Part shown: positions 43,685 through 52,758 of the stretch, piece after piece
Position numbering within the stretch: position 1 is the stretch's first letter
Layout of the letters: each line of letters starts with the position of its first letter
Assembly: GCA_003144015.1 (NCBI GenBank)
Contig: QFWS01000006.1
Coordinates: forward strand, 1 to 64,000
Length of the DNA: 64,000 nt
Source of the DNA: Flavobacteriaceae bacterium LYZ1037
GTDB lineage: Bacteria > Bacteroidota > Bacteroidia > Flavobacteriales > Flavobacteriaceae
Direction of reading: 5' to 3'
Made by a program: the position numbers and the translations under genes
Notes under the pieces: generated by a model
What the model was told of the DNA's origin: nothing
What the model saw: the letters and a program-made list of their open reading frames with translations, nothing else
Databases searched by the model: none

Positions 43685-45639
43685 AGAGGTTTGTTTAATT
43701 TCCTAGAAAGCAAATTATCTAATTTTTTATAACCTACAACTTCTTCTAAAATCTCTTTATATTGTTTCTCTAAATCTCCTTTTGTTTCTTGATTTAATTC
43801 GTCTATTTTTTTGCTAATTAAAAAACAACGCAGGCTCAATATGGTTTCACTTACCAATTGAGAAATAGAATCCATTTTATCTTTTGGGAAAATGTTTTTA
43901 CTATTCCAGTTAGACAAAGAGTACCGTTCTTCTTCCATTAAAATAGTTGTCATTTCGCTAACTATTTCGGTATCTTCATTATTTACAAAATTCTCTAATG
44001 CAAATTCTGGATTTTGATTTAAAGTATCAATAATTTTATAATACAGTTCTTTAAATTTTTCATTAGTAAACTCCATTTCATCTTCTTGAAGATCTAAAAA
44101 TATTTTTTCAAATACTTTTGCTTGATGAATAACAGGTTCAAGAATTAGCTCGTTTTTATCATTTTCTTTTAAAATTAAATCTTCAAAATCTTCGGTTCTA
44201 TTGCCATATAACAAGAGAAGTTGAATGATTTTCCGTTCTAATTCATACTGAACATCTACTTTTTTCTGAGGTTCTTTATTTTTTATAACCTCAAAGGCTT
44301 TTTGCTCTTGTTTGAATTGTTGGTTGGCTTCCTGATTTCCTTTTTTAGACATTTGTGCCAAAGTGCTGTATAAAACACCTTCGCTAATATCCATAATTTT
44401 AGAACACTCCTGAATATATATTTCTCGTTTAATTCTATCTGGAATTTTAGAAATACTATTCACAATATCTCTTACAGTTTCTGCTTTTTTTATTGGATCA
44501 TTTTTCGAATCCTCAAATAACATAGAGGCTTTAAATTGAATAAAATCTTGCGCATGTTCTTCTAAATATAAAGTAAGCTCTTCTAACGTATTTTGTTTGG
44601 CAAAACTATCTGGATCTTCTCCTGCTGGAAACGTACAAATCTTCACATTCATACCTTGTTCAAGAATTAAATCGATCCCTCTTAAAGACGCTCGAATTCC
44701 TGCTGCATCACCATCAAAAAGAACGGTTATGTTTTTAGTTAATCGGTTTATTAATCTAATTTGTTCTGGAGTTAAAGCTGTTCCTGAAGAAGACACGACA
44801 TTCTTAATTCCAGTTTGATGAAACTGAATAACGTCTGTATAACCTTCAACCAAATAGCAATTATCCTCTTTCGCAATACTCTGTTTGGCATGAAAAATAC
44901 CATAAAGCACTTTACTTTTATGATAAATATCACTTTCGGGTGAGTTTAAATATTTTGCGGCTTTTTTATCGGTTATTAGAATACGTCCTCCAAAACCTAA
45001 AACACGTCCACTCATGCTTCTAATAGGAAACATAACACGTCCTTTAAACCTATCGAAACGTTTTTCTTCTTTTACAATAGTTACCCCTGTTTTATTTAAA
45101 TAATCTAGCTTATAACCTTGTTTTAATGCCTCGTCTGTAAAAGCATGCCACTCGTCTAAAGAATACCCTAACTGGAATTTTTTAATCGTTTCTTCAGTAA
45201 AACCACGCTCCTTGAAATAACTCAATCCAATGGCTTTTCCTTGATCTGTTTTATGAAGTGTCTGCTGAAAATATTTACTAGCAAACTCACTTACCAAATA
45301 CAGGCTCTCACGCTCATCTGCTTGCTCTTTCTCCTCATTGGTTTGTTGGGTTTCTTCAATTTCAATATTGTATTTATTAGCTAAATATTTAATAGCTTCT
45401 GGATATGTAAAATGTTCATGCTCCATTAAAAAAGCTACCACATTCCCTCCTTTTCCACTTGAAAAATCTTTCCAGATTTGTTTCACTGGAGAGACCATAA
45501 AACTTGGTGAACGTTCATCGCTAAATGGACTTAATCCTTTAAAACTACTTCCAGATTTTTTTAATTGAACAAAATCGCCAATAACCTCCTCAACGCGAGC
45601 AGTTTCAAAGACTTGATCTATGGTGGATTTTGAAATCAA
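43681..45639 (-). CDS. dnaG: DNA primase without zinc ligands
   Basis: A 652-residue primase. The N-terminal module has the frame of the CHC2 zinc domain, but its ligands are replaced: GLSPFS at 35-40 where CPFH is expected, and WKDFSSGKGG (DxxS at 58-61) where CxxC is. The catalytic core is intact: VEGYTDVI (TOPRIM Glu), and DGDAAGIRA with the Asp pair. The C-terminal DnaB-binding region is long and helical. It makes RNA primers at replication forks. Start is TTG at 45639. The metal loss seems a lineage trait rather than a mutation here. Convergent overlap of 4 bp with the response regulator. Confidence 0.95.
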   Translation of the reverse strand: MISKSTIDQVFETARVEEVIGDFVQLKKSGSSFKGLSPFSDERSPSFMVSPVKQIWKDFSSGKGGNVVAFLMEHEHFTYPEAIKYLANKYNIEIEETQQTNEEKEQADERESLYLVSEFASKYFQQTLHKTDQGKAIGLSYFKERGFTEETIKKFQLGYSLDEWHAFTDEALKQGYKLDYLNKTGVTIVKEEKRFDRFKGRVMFPIRSMSGRVLGFGGRILITDKKAAKYLNSPESDIYHKSKVLYGIFHAKQSIAKEDNCYLVEGYTDVIQFHQTGIKNVVSSSGTALTPEQIRLINRLTKNITVLFDGDAAGIRASLRGIDLILEQGMNVKICTFPAGEDPDSFAKQNTLEELTLYLEEHAQDFIQFKASMLFEDSKNDPIKKAETVRDIVNSISKIPDRIKREIYIQECSKIMDISEGVLYSTLAQMSKKGNQEANQQFKQEQKAFEVIKNKEPQKKVDVQYELERKIIQLLLLYGNRTEDFEDLILKENDKNELILEPVIHQAKVFEKIFLDLQEDEMEFTNEKFKELYYKIIDTLNQNPEFALENFVNNEDTEIVSEMTTILMEEERYSLSNWNSKNIFPKDKMDSISQLVSETILSLRCFLISKKIDELNQETKGDLEKQYKEILEEVVGYKKLDNLLSRKLNKPL

Positions 45640-45776
45640 AGGATTATAATTTTATAGCGTATAAAAGTACTAAAATTAAGTTTTAATATGGAAGTCTTAG
45701 ACTGTTAAACCTAATTAAAAATAAACCCAATAGAAAACAATTTTTATTAACTTGGTAAATACCAATAGTCATTTAT

Positions 45777-46871
45777 ATGAAAAACAAAGAATATCGATAC
45801 GTTTACAAGAAGAAAAGGTATATTATTCCATTCTTATTCATCTTATTTATAGTTGCTTTTAGATTGTATTTACCAACTTTAGCTAAAAACTATGTAAATA
45901 AAGTGCTTGCTGATATTCCAGGTTATTATGGCCAAGTAGACGATATTGATATTGCACTTGTTCGTGGAGCATATGTTATAAATGGCATGTATTTAAATAA
46001 AGTGAATGCACAGACACAAATTCCTTTTTTAGATTTTCCTAAAAGTGATATTTCCATTGAATGGAAATCGTTATTTAAGGGTGAAATAGTAAGTGAAATA
46101 ATTATGTCCAATCCAAAAATAAATTATGTTTTGGAAGACCAACAAACAGAAGGAGAAAATCCAAATATAGATAGTTGGACAAATGCCTTAACAGATTTAG
46201 TACCTATTGAAATAAACCATTTTGAAGTGCATAATGGCAAAATATCGTTTCAAGAAGTGAGTTCTGAACCAAATATCAACCTTCATTTTGATAACTTAGA
46301 ACTTACTGCTGATAATTTAAGAAATGTCATTGAAAAAGAACTTACATTACCTTCTCCAATTTCTGCTACTGCCGTATCTTTTGGGCAAGGAAACATGCGT
46401 TTAAATGGTAATATGAATCTAATTAAAGAGATACCAGATATGGATATTGAGTTTGCTTTAGAAAACGCCAATGTTTCTGCTTTGAACGATTTTACAACAC
46501 ACTATGCAAACATCGATTTTGAAAGTGGTGATTTTAATTTATATAGCGAAATGGCCATTGCAGATGGTTATTTAAAAGGTTATATGAAACCTTTAATAAA
46601 AAATTCCAAGTTAATTGGGAAAGATGATAATTTCGTGGAAACCCTCTGGGAAGGCTTTGTAGGCTTTTTTAAATTCGTTTTAAAAAATCAAAAAACAGAT
46701 ACACTTGCTACAAAAATTCCTTTGGAAGGCAATCTTAACAATGTAGAAGTTGGTGCTTGGAAAACATTTACAAACATACTTAGTAATGCTTGGATAGAAG
46801 CTTTTAAAGGTGTTGTAGATGATGATATAGATTTTAAAGACGCTTTTAATGAGGACAAAAAAAAGAAATAA
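45777..46871 (+). CDS. DUF748/AsmA-like envelope protein
   Basis: A 364-residue protein with one N-terminal membrane helix (about 14-34) and a long periplasmic part of alternating beta strands: DIDIALVRGAYVINGMYL, SDISIEWKSLFKGEIVSEIIMSNPKI and FEVHNGKISFQEV, the pattern of DUF748/AsmA-like proteins. Such proteins are linked to outer-membrane lipid transport and envelope integrity. The C-terminus is acidic/basic with DEDKKKK. It stands alone, with a strong terminator after it; its role here is inferred from fold similarity only. Confidence 0.8.
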   Translation: MKNKEYRYVYKKKRYIIPFLFILFIVAFRLYLPTLAKNYVNKVLADIPGYYGQVDDIDIALVRGAYVINGMYLNKVNAQTQIPFLDFPKSDISIEWKSLFKGEIVSEIIMSNPKINYVLEDQQTEGENPNIDSWTNALTDLVPIEINHFEVHNGKISFQEVSSEPNINLHFDNLELTADNLRNVIEKELTLPSPISATAVSFGQGNMRLNGNMNLIKEIPDMDIEFALENANVSALNDFTTHYANIDFESGDFNLYSEMAIADGYLKGYMKPLIKNSKLIGKDDNFVETLWEGFVGFFKFVLKNQKTDTLATKIPLEGNLNNVEVGAWKTFTNILSNAWIEAFKGVVDDDIDFKDAFNEDKKKK

Positions 46872-46902
46872 AAAGGCTTCAAAAAAAAATTGAAGCCTTT
46901 TT
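46870..46902. terminator. Bidirectional terminator
   Basis: A 13-bp stem AAAAAGGCTTCAA / TTGAAGCCTTTTT with a 7-base A loop. It sits between the convergent DUF748-like gene and the sigma-operon gene and has A and T runs on both sides. Confidence 0.9.
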
Positions 46903-46922
46903 AATCAAATTAACTACTTAAA

Positions 46923-48005
46923 CTAATCCATATCAAAACGAAGCCCTAAAGAAATATTATTCTGGTCTATAGCTTGATCTTTAAAGATGGTCGATAAATC
47001 GTATTTGGCATAGATCCCAACATTTCCCCAAGAGATATACGAACTTAAACCATACACAAAACTATTGGTATTAAAATCTTTAATTTTATCTTTTTGGAAA
47101 TCGCCATTGTCATCATCATACTTTAATTTTTGCATCGACTGAAGCACAAAACCACCATAACCACCAACACCTATTTTAAATTTATTTGATGTTGAGTATC
47201 TAAAATAATTTTTCTTATCTATTTTTCTTGAAGGACCAAATTCAAAATGTAGAGGAAATACCAAATTGGTGGATCTAAATTTAGATTTACTTAAATTCAC
47301 TGGAAATTCTTCAAGAGTTACTACATCATCTATTTCCTGAAAATAGAGATTGTCTTTTATATCTAATTTATTCCACTGGAAAGACACACCATATTTTAAA
47401 CGTACGGCATTACTGTTTTTAAAAAGTCTCGTTTTCCATGCCCAACCTAACTCAACAAATCCAGAACCTCCTAGTTTATAAGGCGAATCGTTAAGAGATT
47501 GCCCTTCAATTATGGCATTATTAAAACCAATGGCAAACACTAAATCGCTGGTTGTACGTCTGTCGTATTTTTTAGGCTCTTTTCTGTTTTTTGGTCCGAT
47601 ATAAAGACTTCCCGTATCGAATTCATCTGAATCTTTGTCTTTACCAAGGATTATAGTTAAACCTTCTAAATTAGCTCCAGTATCATAAGATACATGCTCA
47701 TTTCTCTCTAAAAGCGAGATTCTGTTATCTATAATAGCTAACCTGTTTTCAATATTTAAAGCATGCTTGGTTGCAAGCTCATCTTTTAATTGAGTTGCTT
47801 CTTCTTGTGAGATTTCATTATTGTCTAATTGTTGATCAATCGCTTCAACCCCTGTTTTAAGCTGGTCTTTTTCTTGAATTACTACCTGCTCTTTTTGTAA
47901 TTCTAAAGCATCTATTTTTTCTTTATTTGTTATCTCTTGTGCAGTGATTAATTGCACAGATAATGCTAGCACAATAAGTGCTAAGTACTTAGTAATTGTT
48001 TGCAT
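46923..48005 (-). CDS. Outer-membrane protein with N-terminal coiled coil
   Basis: A 360-residue protein with a signal peptide ending TAQ (about residue 23), a coiled-coil region (about 25-115, KEKIDALELQKEQVVIQEKD) and a C-terminal beta-barrel-like part (strands such as SGFVELGWAWKTRLF, KIGVGGYGGFVLQSM, ending ISLGLRFDMD). It may be the target or the effector of the sigma/anti-sigma pair just upstream. The stop of the anti-sigma-like gene is 29 bp before its start. I do not recognise a named family. Confidence 0.8.
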   Translation of the reverse strand: MQTITKYLALIVLALSVQLITAQEITNKEKIDALELQKEQVVIQEKDQLKTGVEAIDQQLDNNEISQEEATQLKDELATKHALNIENRLAIIDNRISLLERNEHVSYDTGANLEGLTIILGKDKDSDEFDTGSLYIGPKNRKEPKKYDRRTTSDLVFAIGFNNAIIEGQSLNDSPYKLGGSGFVELGWAWKTRLFKNSNAVRLKYGVSFQWNKLDIKDNLYFQEIDDVVTLEEFPVNLSKSKFRSTNLVFPLHFEFGPSRKIDKKNYFRYSTSNKFKIGVGGYGGFVLQSMQKLKYDDDNGDFQKDKIKDFNTNSFVYGLSSYISWGNVGIYAKYDLSTIFKDQAIDQNNISLGLRFDMD

Positions 48006-48034
48006 AATTGTTCTTTTTTTAATGGATGAAATTA

Positions 48035-48766
48035 TTAATCGTTACGTTCGGCAACTGCAGTTTTTACCTTTTTAAAATTTGTTTTTAACGTCTCGAACAC
48101 TTTGTTTCTAAACGATTCGTCTAAATCTTCTTCAACGTCTTGAAGTAAGGATTGAGCATCTATAGAATAAGCCTCATTCTTTTTATTATCGGCTAGATTT
48201 TGTTGGGCTTTTTTAAGTAGCGCATCAATATCTGTTTCGGTTTTATTGGAATTCTCTTGAAAAGCAACTTGTGTTAATTCTGTTTTTTCTGAAACCACTT
48301 CAAGGTTAGAATTAGTTGTTTTTTCGTCTGGTTCGTGAAGTGGTACAACTTCCGTAATATTTGTGTTTTTAACGATTTGGTTTTTTGAGATTTTAGACTT
48401 TTTATCTGCGTCAGTAGTCTCGTTTAAAATAGTTTTGGATACGACATGCATGTCTTCAACAGCAACGATATTATCTTCTGGTTTTACATGGTCGACATCC
48501 TGAATATTTTTAATTTCCTTTGCTTCAGTGTCTCCTAAAACTGGCTTATAACTGTCTGTTTCAGAAGTATTAAAAAATAGGTTCACCATTATCAAAACTC
48601 CTACCAAACTAGCAGCAACACCAAACCACCAAATTGTTTTATTAGACGATTGCTTTGAGTCCTTATGAAGCTTTTCAGACAACACATTCCAAGCCTGACT
48701 TGATGGTTCAAGTGTTCTTTTTTCAAGCTTCTCTTTGATGTTTTCTTCAAATTTAATTGGAGCCAT
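48035..48766 (-). CDS. Membrane-anchored anti-sigma-like protein
   Basis: A 243-residue protein with a short cytoplasmic N-terminus (PIKFEENIKEKLEKRTLEPSSQAW) and one membrane helix (about 45-65); the rest is a polar, Asp/Lys/Asn-rich periplasmic tail. The architecture is that of an anti-sigma factor, but no zinc-binding HxxxCxxC is seen. It overlaps the ECF sigma gene by 14 bp, which supports partnership. Its sensor signal is unknown. Confidence 0.78.
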   Translation of the reverse strand: MAPIKFEENIKEKLEKRTLEPSSQAWNVLSEKLHKDSKQSSNKTIWWFGVAASLVGVLIMVNLFFNTSETDSYKPVLGDTEAKEIKNIQDVDHVKPEDNIVAVEDMHVVSKTILNETTDADKKSKISKNQIVKNTNITEVVPLHEPDEKTTNSNLEVVSEKTELTQVAFQENSNKTETDIDALLKKAQQNLADNKKNEAYSIDAQSLLQDVEEDLDESFRNKVFETLKTNFKKVKTAVAERND

Positions 48767-49316
48767 AACTGGTGTTATTTTGATTATTAATTTGTTCTTG
48801 AAGCATTTTTCTAGCTTTAAATAGCTGCGATTTTGACGTGCCTTCAGTTATTTTTAAAAGTTCTGCAATTTCAGCATGTTTATATCCTTCTATAGCATAC
48901 ATAACAAAAACTATTTTGTATCCTTCTGGTAAACCATCTATCAGTTTTTGAATTTCGGCAACCTCAATTTCGGTATGTATCTGGTTGGAATAGGTGTTTG
49001 TTTCTTCCATCTTTTCTACCGAAAATTCAATATGCTTTTGTTGTCTTAAAAATGAGATAGATTCTCGAACCATAATACGTCTAATCCAACCTTCAAAACT
49101 CCCTTCTGCTTTATAATTTTTAAGGTATTTAAACACTTTAAAAAAACCATTTAACATAGCTTCTTCTGCATGTTGAACATCTTTAATATAATATCGACAA
49201 ACACTTAACATTTTAGGTGCATGCATTTCAAACAAAACGTGTTGCGCTTCACGATTGTTTTTAATGGCTTTTTTTATAAGCACAGTCTCGTTTTTGTAGA
49301 GTTGTATAACTTTCAC
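48753..49316 (-). CDS. ECF-type RNA polymerase sigma factor
   Basis: A 187-residue sigma-70 family protein of the ECF group. Region 2 is seen in SVCRYYIKDVQHAEEAMLNGFFKVFKYL and region 4 in GYKIVFVMYAIEGYKHAEIAELLKITEGTSKSQLFKARKML. Start codon is GTG at 49316; no ATG gives region 2 intact. The anti-sigma-like gene overlaps by 14 bp and the membrane protein follows, so the three form an operon that may be autoregulated. Transcript start and targets are not visible. Confidence 0.93.
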   Translation of the reverse strand: MKVIQLYKNETVLIKKAIKNNREAQHVLFEMHAPKMLSVCRYYIKDVQHAEEAMLNGFFKVFKYLKNYKAEGSFEGWIRRIMVRESISFLRQQKHIEFSVEKMEETNTYSNQIHTEIEVAEIQKLIDGLPEGYKIVFVMYAIEGYKHAEIAELLKITEGTSKSQLFKARKMLQEQINNQNNTSYGSN

Positions 49317-49423
49317 TAAAAGGGTTTTGTTCTGCTTCTATTTATAAAGACGAAAAAATCATGCAAAAGGTTGCCTGATAACTTAATTAATTTTTATACT
49401 GTTAAAAATGAGGTGATTAAAAC

Positions 49424-50401
49424 CTATTTTTTTCGATCAATCACATAATTAACCATAAGCTCTAAGGAATTTTTAAAGGTAGATTCCGGATATATTTGTA
49501 GTATTTGTAAGGCTTCTTCCTGAAATTCTTTCATTTTGGAAACAGCATAGTCTAATCCTCCTTTTGTTTTAACATAACTAATTACTTCAGCTACACGCTT
49601 TTTATCTCTATTGTGGTTTTTAATAGAATTAATAAGCCAACGTTTGTCTTTTTTGTCTGCCTGATTGAGAACATAAATTAAAGGCAAAGTCATTTTTTGC
49701 TCTTTAATATCAATGCCTGTAGGTTTGCCAATAGCTTCATTTCCATAATCGAACAAATCATCCTTAATTTGAAAAGCCATCCCAATAAGTTCACCAAATT
49801 TACGCATGCGTTCAACATGGTCTGATTCTGGTTTTACCGAAGCAGCACCAAGACTACAACAAGCAGCAATTAGTGTGGCTGTTTTTTGACGAATAATATC
49901 GTAATAAACGGCTTCTGTAATATCTAATTTCCTAGCTTTTTCAATTTGAAGTAATTCGCCTTCACTCATTTCCCTAACTGCTATAGAGATAATCTTTAGC
50001 AAGTCGAAATCGTTGTTATCGATAGAAAGCAACAAGCCTTTTGAAAGTAGGTAATCTCCAACTAAAACTGCAATTTTGTTTTTCCAAAGTGCATTGATAG
50101 AGAAAAAACCACGACGTCTGTTGCTTTCGTCTACCACATCGTCATGTACTAAAGTAGCAGTATGTATCAGTTCTATAACCGAAGCGCCACGATAGGTACG
50201 CTCACTAATCTCTCCATTAGAAACCATTTTAGCTACCAAGAACACAAACATCGGTCGCATTTGCTTGCCTTTTCTATTAACAATATAATGTGTAATCCTG
50301 TTTAGAAGAGCCACTTTAGAAGACATGGAAAGCTGAAACTTCTGTTCAAAAAGTTCCATTTCGTAATCAATGGGCTGTTTTATTTGTTCTACAATTTTCA
50401 A
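49424..50401 (-). CDS. Polyprenyl diphosphate synthase
   Basis: A 325-residue trans-isoprenyl diphosphate synthase. It has the first Asp-rich motif DDVVD (87-91, in LVHDDVVDESNRRRG) and the second DDLFD (in FQIKDDLFDYG). The family K-G-K-Q-M-R-P motif precedes the first. It extends isoprene chains, most likely for menaquinone side chains. The start is TTG at 50401; the ATG 14 codons downstream would cut conserved residues. Chain length cannot be told from sequence alone. Confidence 0.92.
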   Translation of the reverse strand: MKIVEQIKQPIDYEMELFEQKFQLSMSSKVALLNRITHYIVNRKGKQMRPMFVFLVAKMVSNGEISERTYRGASVIELIHTATLVHDDVVDESNRRRGFFSINALWKNKIAVLVGDYLLSKGLLLSIDNNDFDLLKIISIAVREMSEGELLQIEKARKLDITEAVYYDIIRQKTATLIAACCSLGAASVKPESDHVERMRKFGELIGMAFQIKDDLFDYGNEAIGKPTGIDIKEQKMTLPLIYVLNQADKKDKRWLINSIKNHNRDKKRVAEVISYVKTKGGLDYAVSKMKEFQEEALQILQIYPESTFKNSLELMVNYVIDRKK

Positions 50402-50556
50402 AAGAAAATATTACTAATATGGTTATAACAAACCTACTAAAAATGCCTGTGATATTCTATTCTTATTTTTAACAAAGGAAAATTAACATCGTTATTTAGG
50501 ATAAATTCATTTTTTTTAATATCTTAATTAATTATAACCCTTTAAACATCAGACTT

Positions 50557-51429
50557 ATGAGAAAAATTACTTTACTTATTATGGGGTTTTTAGCTATATT
50601 ATCGGCTAATTCCCAAATTGTATTATCCGAAAATTTCGATGACATCACGACCCTTACAGACTGGGATCAGGTTAATGTTAGTACTACTTTAGGGTCAACA
50701 AATTGGTTTCAAGGTAACGATGCTGTTTTTTCTTCATATAATGGTGGGCCAACTTCTTATATTGGAGCAAACTTTAACGCCACCACAGGTACTGGAACCA
50801 TAAGCAACTGGTTAATTTTACCAGTACTATCTTTAAAAGATGATGATGTATTAACATTTTACACTAGAACTAGCACAGGAAGCATTTATCCAGACAGATT
50901 GCAAGTAAGAGTTAGTGCTGATGGAGCTGCATCTGTAGCTCCAACAAATGATTCTGATGAAGGATCTTATACCACATTACTTTTAGATATTAATCCAACC
51001 TTAACTGTTGGTGGATATCCTAATGCAGATTGGGAATTACAAACTGTTACCATTTCTGGTTTAGGCAGTACTGCTATTGATGCTAGATTAGCTTTTAGAT
51101 ATTATGTGGCAAGTGGAGGTCCATCAGGAACTAACTCCAATTTTATTGGTATTGATGCTGTAGAAGTTAACGAAACTTTAAGCATCGATGAATACGCTCA
51201 AGCACCTTACTATAAAATTGGTTGCAACAATCAATACATTTCTATTTACAATATAAATGATGTAGTAAATTACAAGCTAATTTCATTAACTGGACAGCAA
51301 CTTTTAGAGGGAAAAACCTCTAATAAAACTCATACCATTGATGCTACAACATTAACTTCTGGAGTGTATGTTATTGAAATTTCCAATCCGCAAACAAATG
51401 CTGTTTACAGAAAGAAAATTGCATTTTAG
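50557..51429 (+). CDS. T9SS-secreted protein with choice-of-anchor J-like domain
   Basis: A 290-residue exported protein. Signal peptide ends at about residue 19 (ANSQ). The first domain (20-200) reads like a choice-of-anchor J/jelly-roll module: LSENFDD, WDQVNVSTTLGSTNWFQG, YIGANFNATTGTGTISNWLILP, LRLAFRYYV-like strands. The last 75 residues form a type A T9SS sorting domain (KLISLTGQQLLEGKTSNKT, ending YVIEIS...YRKKIAF). So this is a cargo for the secretion system built from GldK-N. Function after export is unknown; it may bind carbohydrate. Monocistronic with a terminator. Confidence 0.93.
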   Translation: MRKITLLIMGFLAILSANSQIVLSENFDDITTLTDWDQVNVSTTLGSTNWFQGNDAVFSSYNGGPTSYIGANFNATTGTGTISNWLILPVLSLKDDDVLTFYTRTSTGSIYPDRLQVRVSADGAASVAPTNDSDEGSYTTLLLDINPTLTVGGYPNADWELQTVTISGLGSTAIDARLAFRYYVASGGPSGTNSNFIGIDAVEVNETLSIDEYAQAPYYKIGCNNQYISIYNINDVVNYKLISLTGQQLLEGKTSNKTHTIDATTLTSGVYVIEISNPQTNAVYRKKIAF

Positions 51430-51452
51430 AAAGTAACAAATTAATATCTTAC

Positions 51453-51474
51453 AGACTGCCTGAGAAGGCAGTCT
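51453..51474. terminator. Terminator shared by the T9SS cargo gene and rlmN
   Basis: An 8-bp stem AGACTGCC / GGCAGTCT with a TGAGAA loop, then TTTTTT on the plus strand. The rlmN stop lies 4 bp away on the minus strand. Confidence 0.85.
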
Positions 51475-51477
51475 TTT

Positions 51478-52518
51478 TTATGTTTTATTAGCTAATTGTC
51501 CACAAGCAGCATCAATGTCTTTACCTCTGGAACGTCTTACAGTTACAGTAATGTTGTTGCGTTCTAACATGGACACATACATATCTATAGCTTGCGTGTT
51601 TGCTTGTTGAAACTCACCATCGTCTATGGGATTGTATTCAATTAAATTAACCTTGCTTGGTGCAAATTTGCAAAAGGCTATTAAGGCATCAACATCTTTC
51701 TTTTTATCATTGATATCCTTCCAAACCACATATTCGTAGGTAATTCTATTTTTGGTTTTGGCATACCAATATTCTAACGCTTCACGTAAATCTGCTAAAG
51801 GGAAATTTTCATTAAAGGGCATGATAGAGGTACGAACCTCATCGATTGCTGAATGGAGTGATACGGCTAATTTAAACTTTACCTCATCGTCAGCCATCTT
51901 TTTTATCATCTTTGGCACGCCAGATGTTGAAACCACAATTCGTTTAGGCGACATTCCCAAACCTTCATCTGATGTAATTTTATCAATCGCTTTTAGAACA
52001 TTGTTATAATTCATAAGTGGTTCTCCCATACCCATAAACACAATATTACTTAAGGGTCTGTCATGATACAATCTGCTTTCTTTATCTATGGCAACTACTT
52101 GGTCGAAAATTTCGTCTGGATTTAGATTTCGCATGCGTTTCAACCTAGATGTTGCACAAAATCTGCAATCTAAACTACAACCAACCTGACTAGAAACACA
52201 GGCTGTAGTTCTTGATTTGGTTGGAATTAAAACCGACTCGACAATTAATCCATCGTGCAAACGAACTGCATTTTTAATAGTGCCATCGTTACTTTTTTGC
52301 ATGGTATCTACATGGATGTGATTAATAACAAAATTATCTTCAAGCATTTGCCTGGTTTCTAAAGATATGTTCGTCATATCTTCAAAGGAATGAGCTCCTT
52401 TACTCCACAACCATTCATAAACCTGATTCCCACGAAATGCTTTATCGCCTTCTTTTTCAAAGAAATCTCGAAGTTGCTCTTTGGTTAATGCACGTATGTC
52501 TTTCTTTTTTGTTTCCAT
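51478..52518 (-). CDS. rlmN: 23S rRNA/tRNA adenine-C2 methyltransferase RlmN
   Basis: A 346-residue radical-SAM enzyme; start ATG 52518 (METKKKDIRALTKEQL). The CxxxCxxC motif is in GCSLDCRFCATS. Further marks: FMGMGEPLMNYN, the methyl-carrying Cys near the C-terminus in DIDAACGQL and RRSRGKD. It methylates A2503 in 23S rRNA and A37 in some tRNAs. A longer open frame upstream is not needed. Its -7 element lies close to the ATG. Confidence 0.97.
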   Translation of the reverse strand: METKKKDIRALTKEQLRDFFEKEGDKAFRGNQVYEWLWSKGAHSFEDMTNISLETRQMLEDNFVINHIHVDTMQKSNDGTIKNAVRLHDGLIVESVLIPTKSRTTACVSSQVGCSLDCRFCATSRLKRMRNLNPDEIFDQVVAIDKESRLYHDRPLSNIVFMGMGEPLMNYNNVLKAIDKITSDEGLGMSPKRIVVSTSGVPKMIKKMADDEVKFKLAVSLHSAIDEVRTSIMPFNENFPLADLREALEYWYAKTKNRITYEYVVWKDINDKKKDVDALIAFCKFAPSKVNLIEYNPIDDGEFQQANTQAIDMYVSMLERNNITVTVRRSRGKDIDAACGQLANKT

Positions 52519-52525
52519 GTGTTTG

Positions 52526-52533
52526 CAAAAGTA
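52526..52533 (-). promoter_or_regulatory. Candidate -7 element for rlmN
   Basis: The minus strand reads TACTTTTG, a match to TAnnTTTG, only 7 bp before the ATG, so the transcript would have almost no leader. Confidence 0.35.
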
Positions 52534-52620
52534 ATAAAAAGGGATTTGTAAACAGAAATTAAGGACTAGAGAATAATTGCGTGATAAACCCATTAACTAT
52601 TGAACGCATGTTTTGAGCTT

Positions 52621-52690
52621 TTTTATGTTGTTGCACCTATGCAACATAAAAAAACGAGTAGTGAAATCCTAGTTGCCGGCAGGCAGATAC
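52621..52690. repeat. Intergenic hairpin plus GC-rich motif
   Basis: Perfect 10-bp inverted repeat TTTTATGTTG / CAACATAAAA with an 11-base loop at 52621-52651, then the GC-rich motif GCCGGCAGGCAG at 52675-52686, which stands out in this AT-rich DNA and contains the 8-bp palindrome TGCCGGCA. It lies in the rlmN-queA spacer. Similar GCCGGCAGGCAG motifs occur as dispersed intergenic repeats in flavobacteria (from memory, not checked). Confidence 0.45.
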
Positions 52691-52714
52691 GACTCTTTGG
52701 GTAGTGACCATAAA

Positions 52715-52740
52715 AAAAGCCTTGCAAAAACAAGGCTTTT
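52715..52740 (-). terminator. Terminator after queA
   Basis: 10-bp stem AAAAGCCTTG / CAAGGCTTTT with a CAAAAA loop; the minus-strand product ends in a U tract (seven A at 52712-52718 on the plus strand). It lies 19 bases after the queA stop. Confidence 0.85.
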
Positions 52741-52758
52741 AATAGAATATATTTTTAA

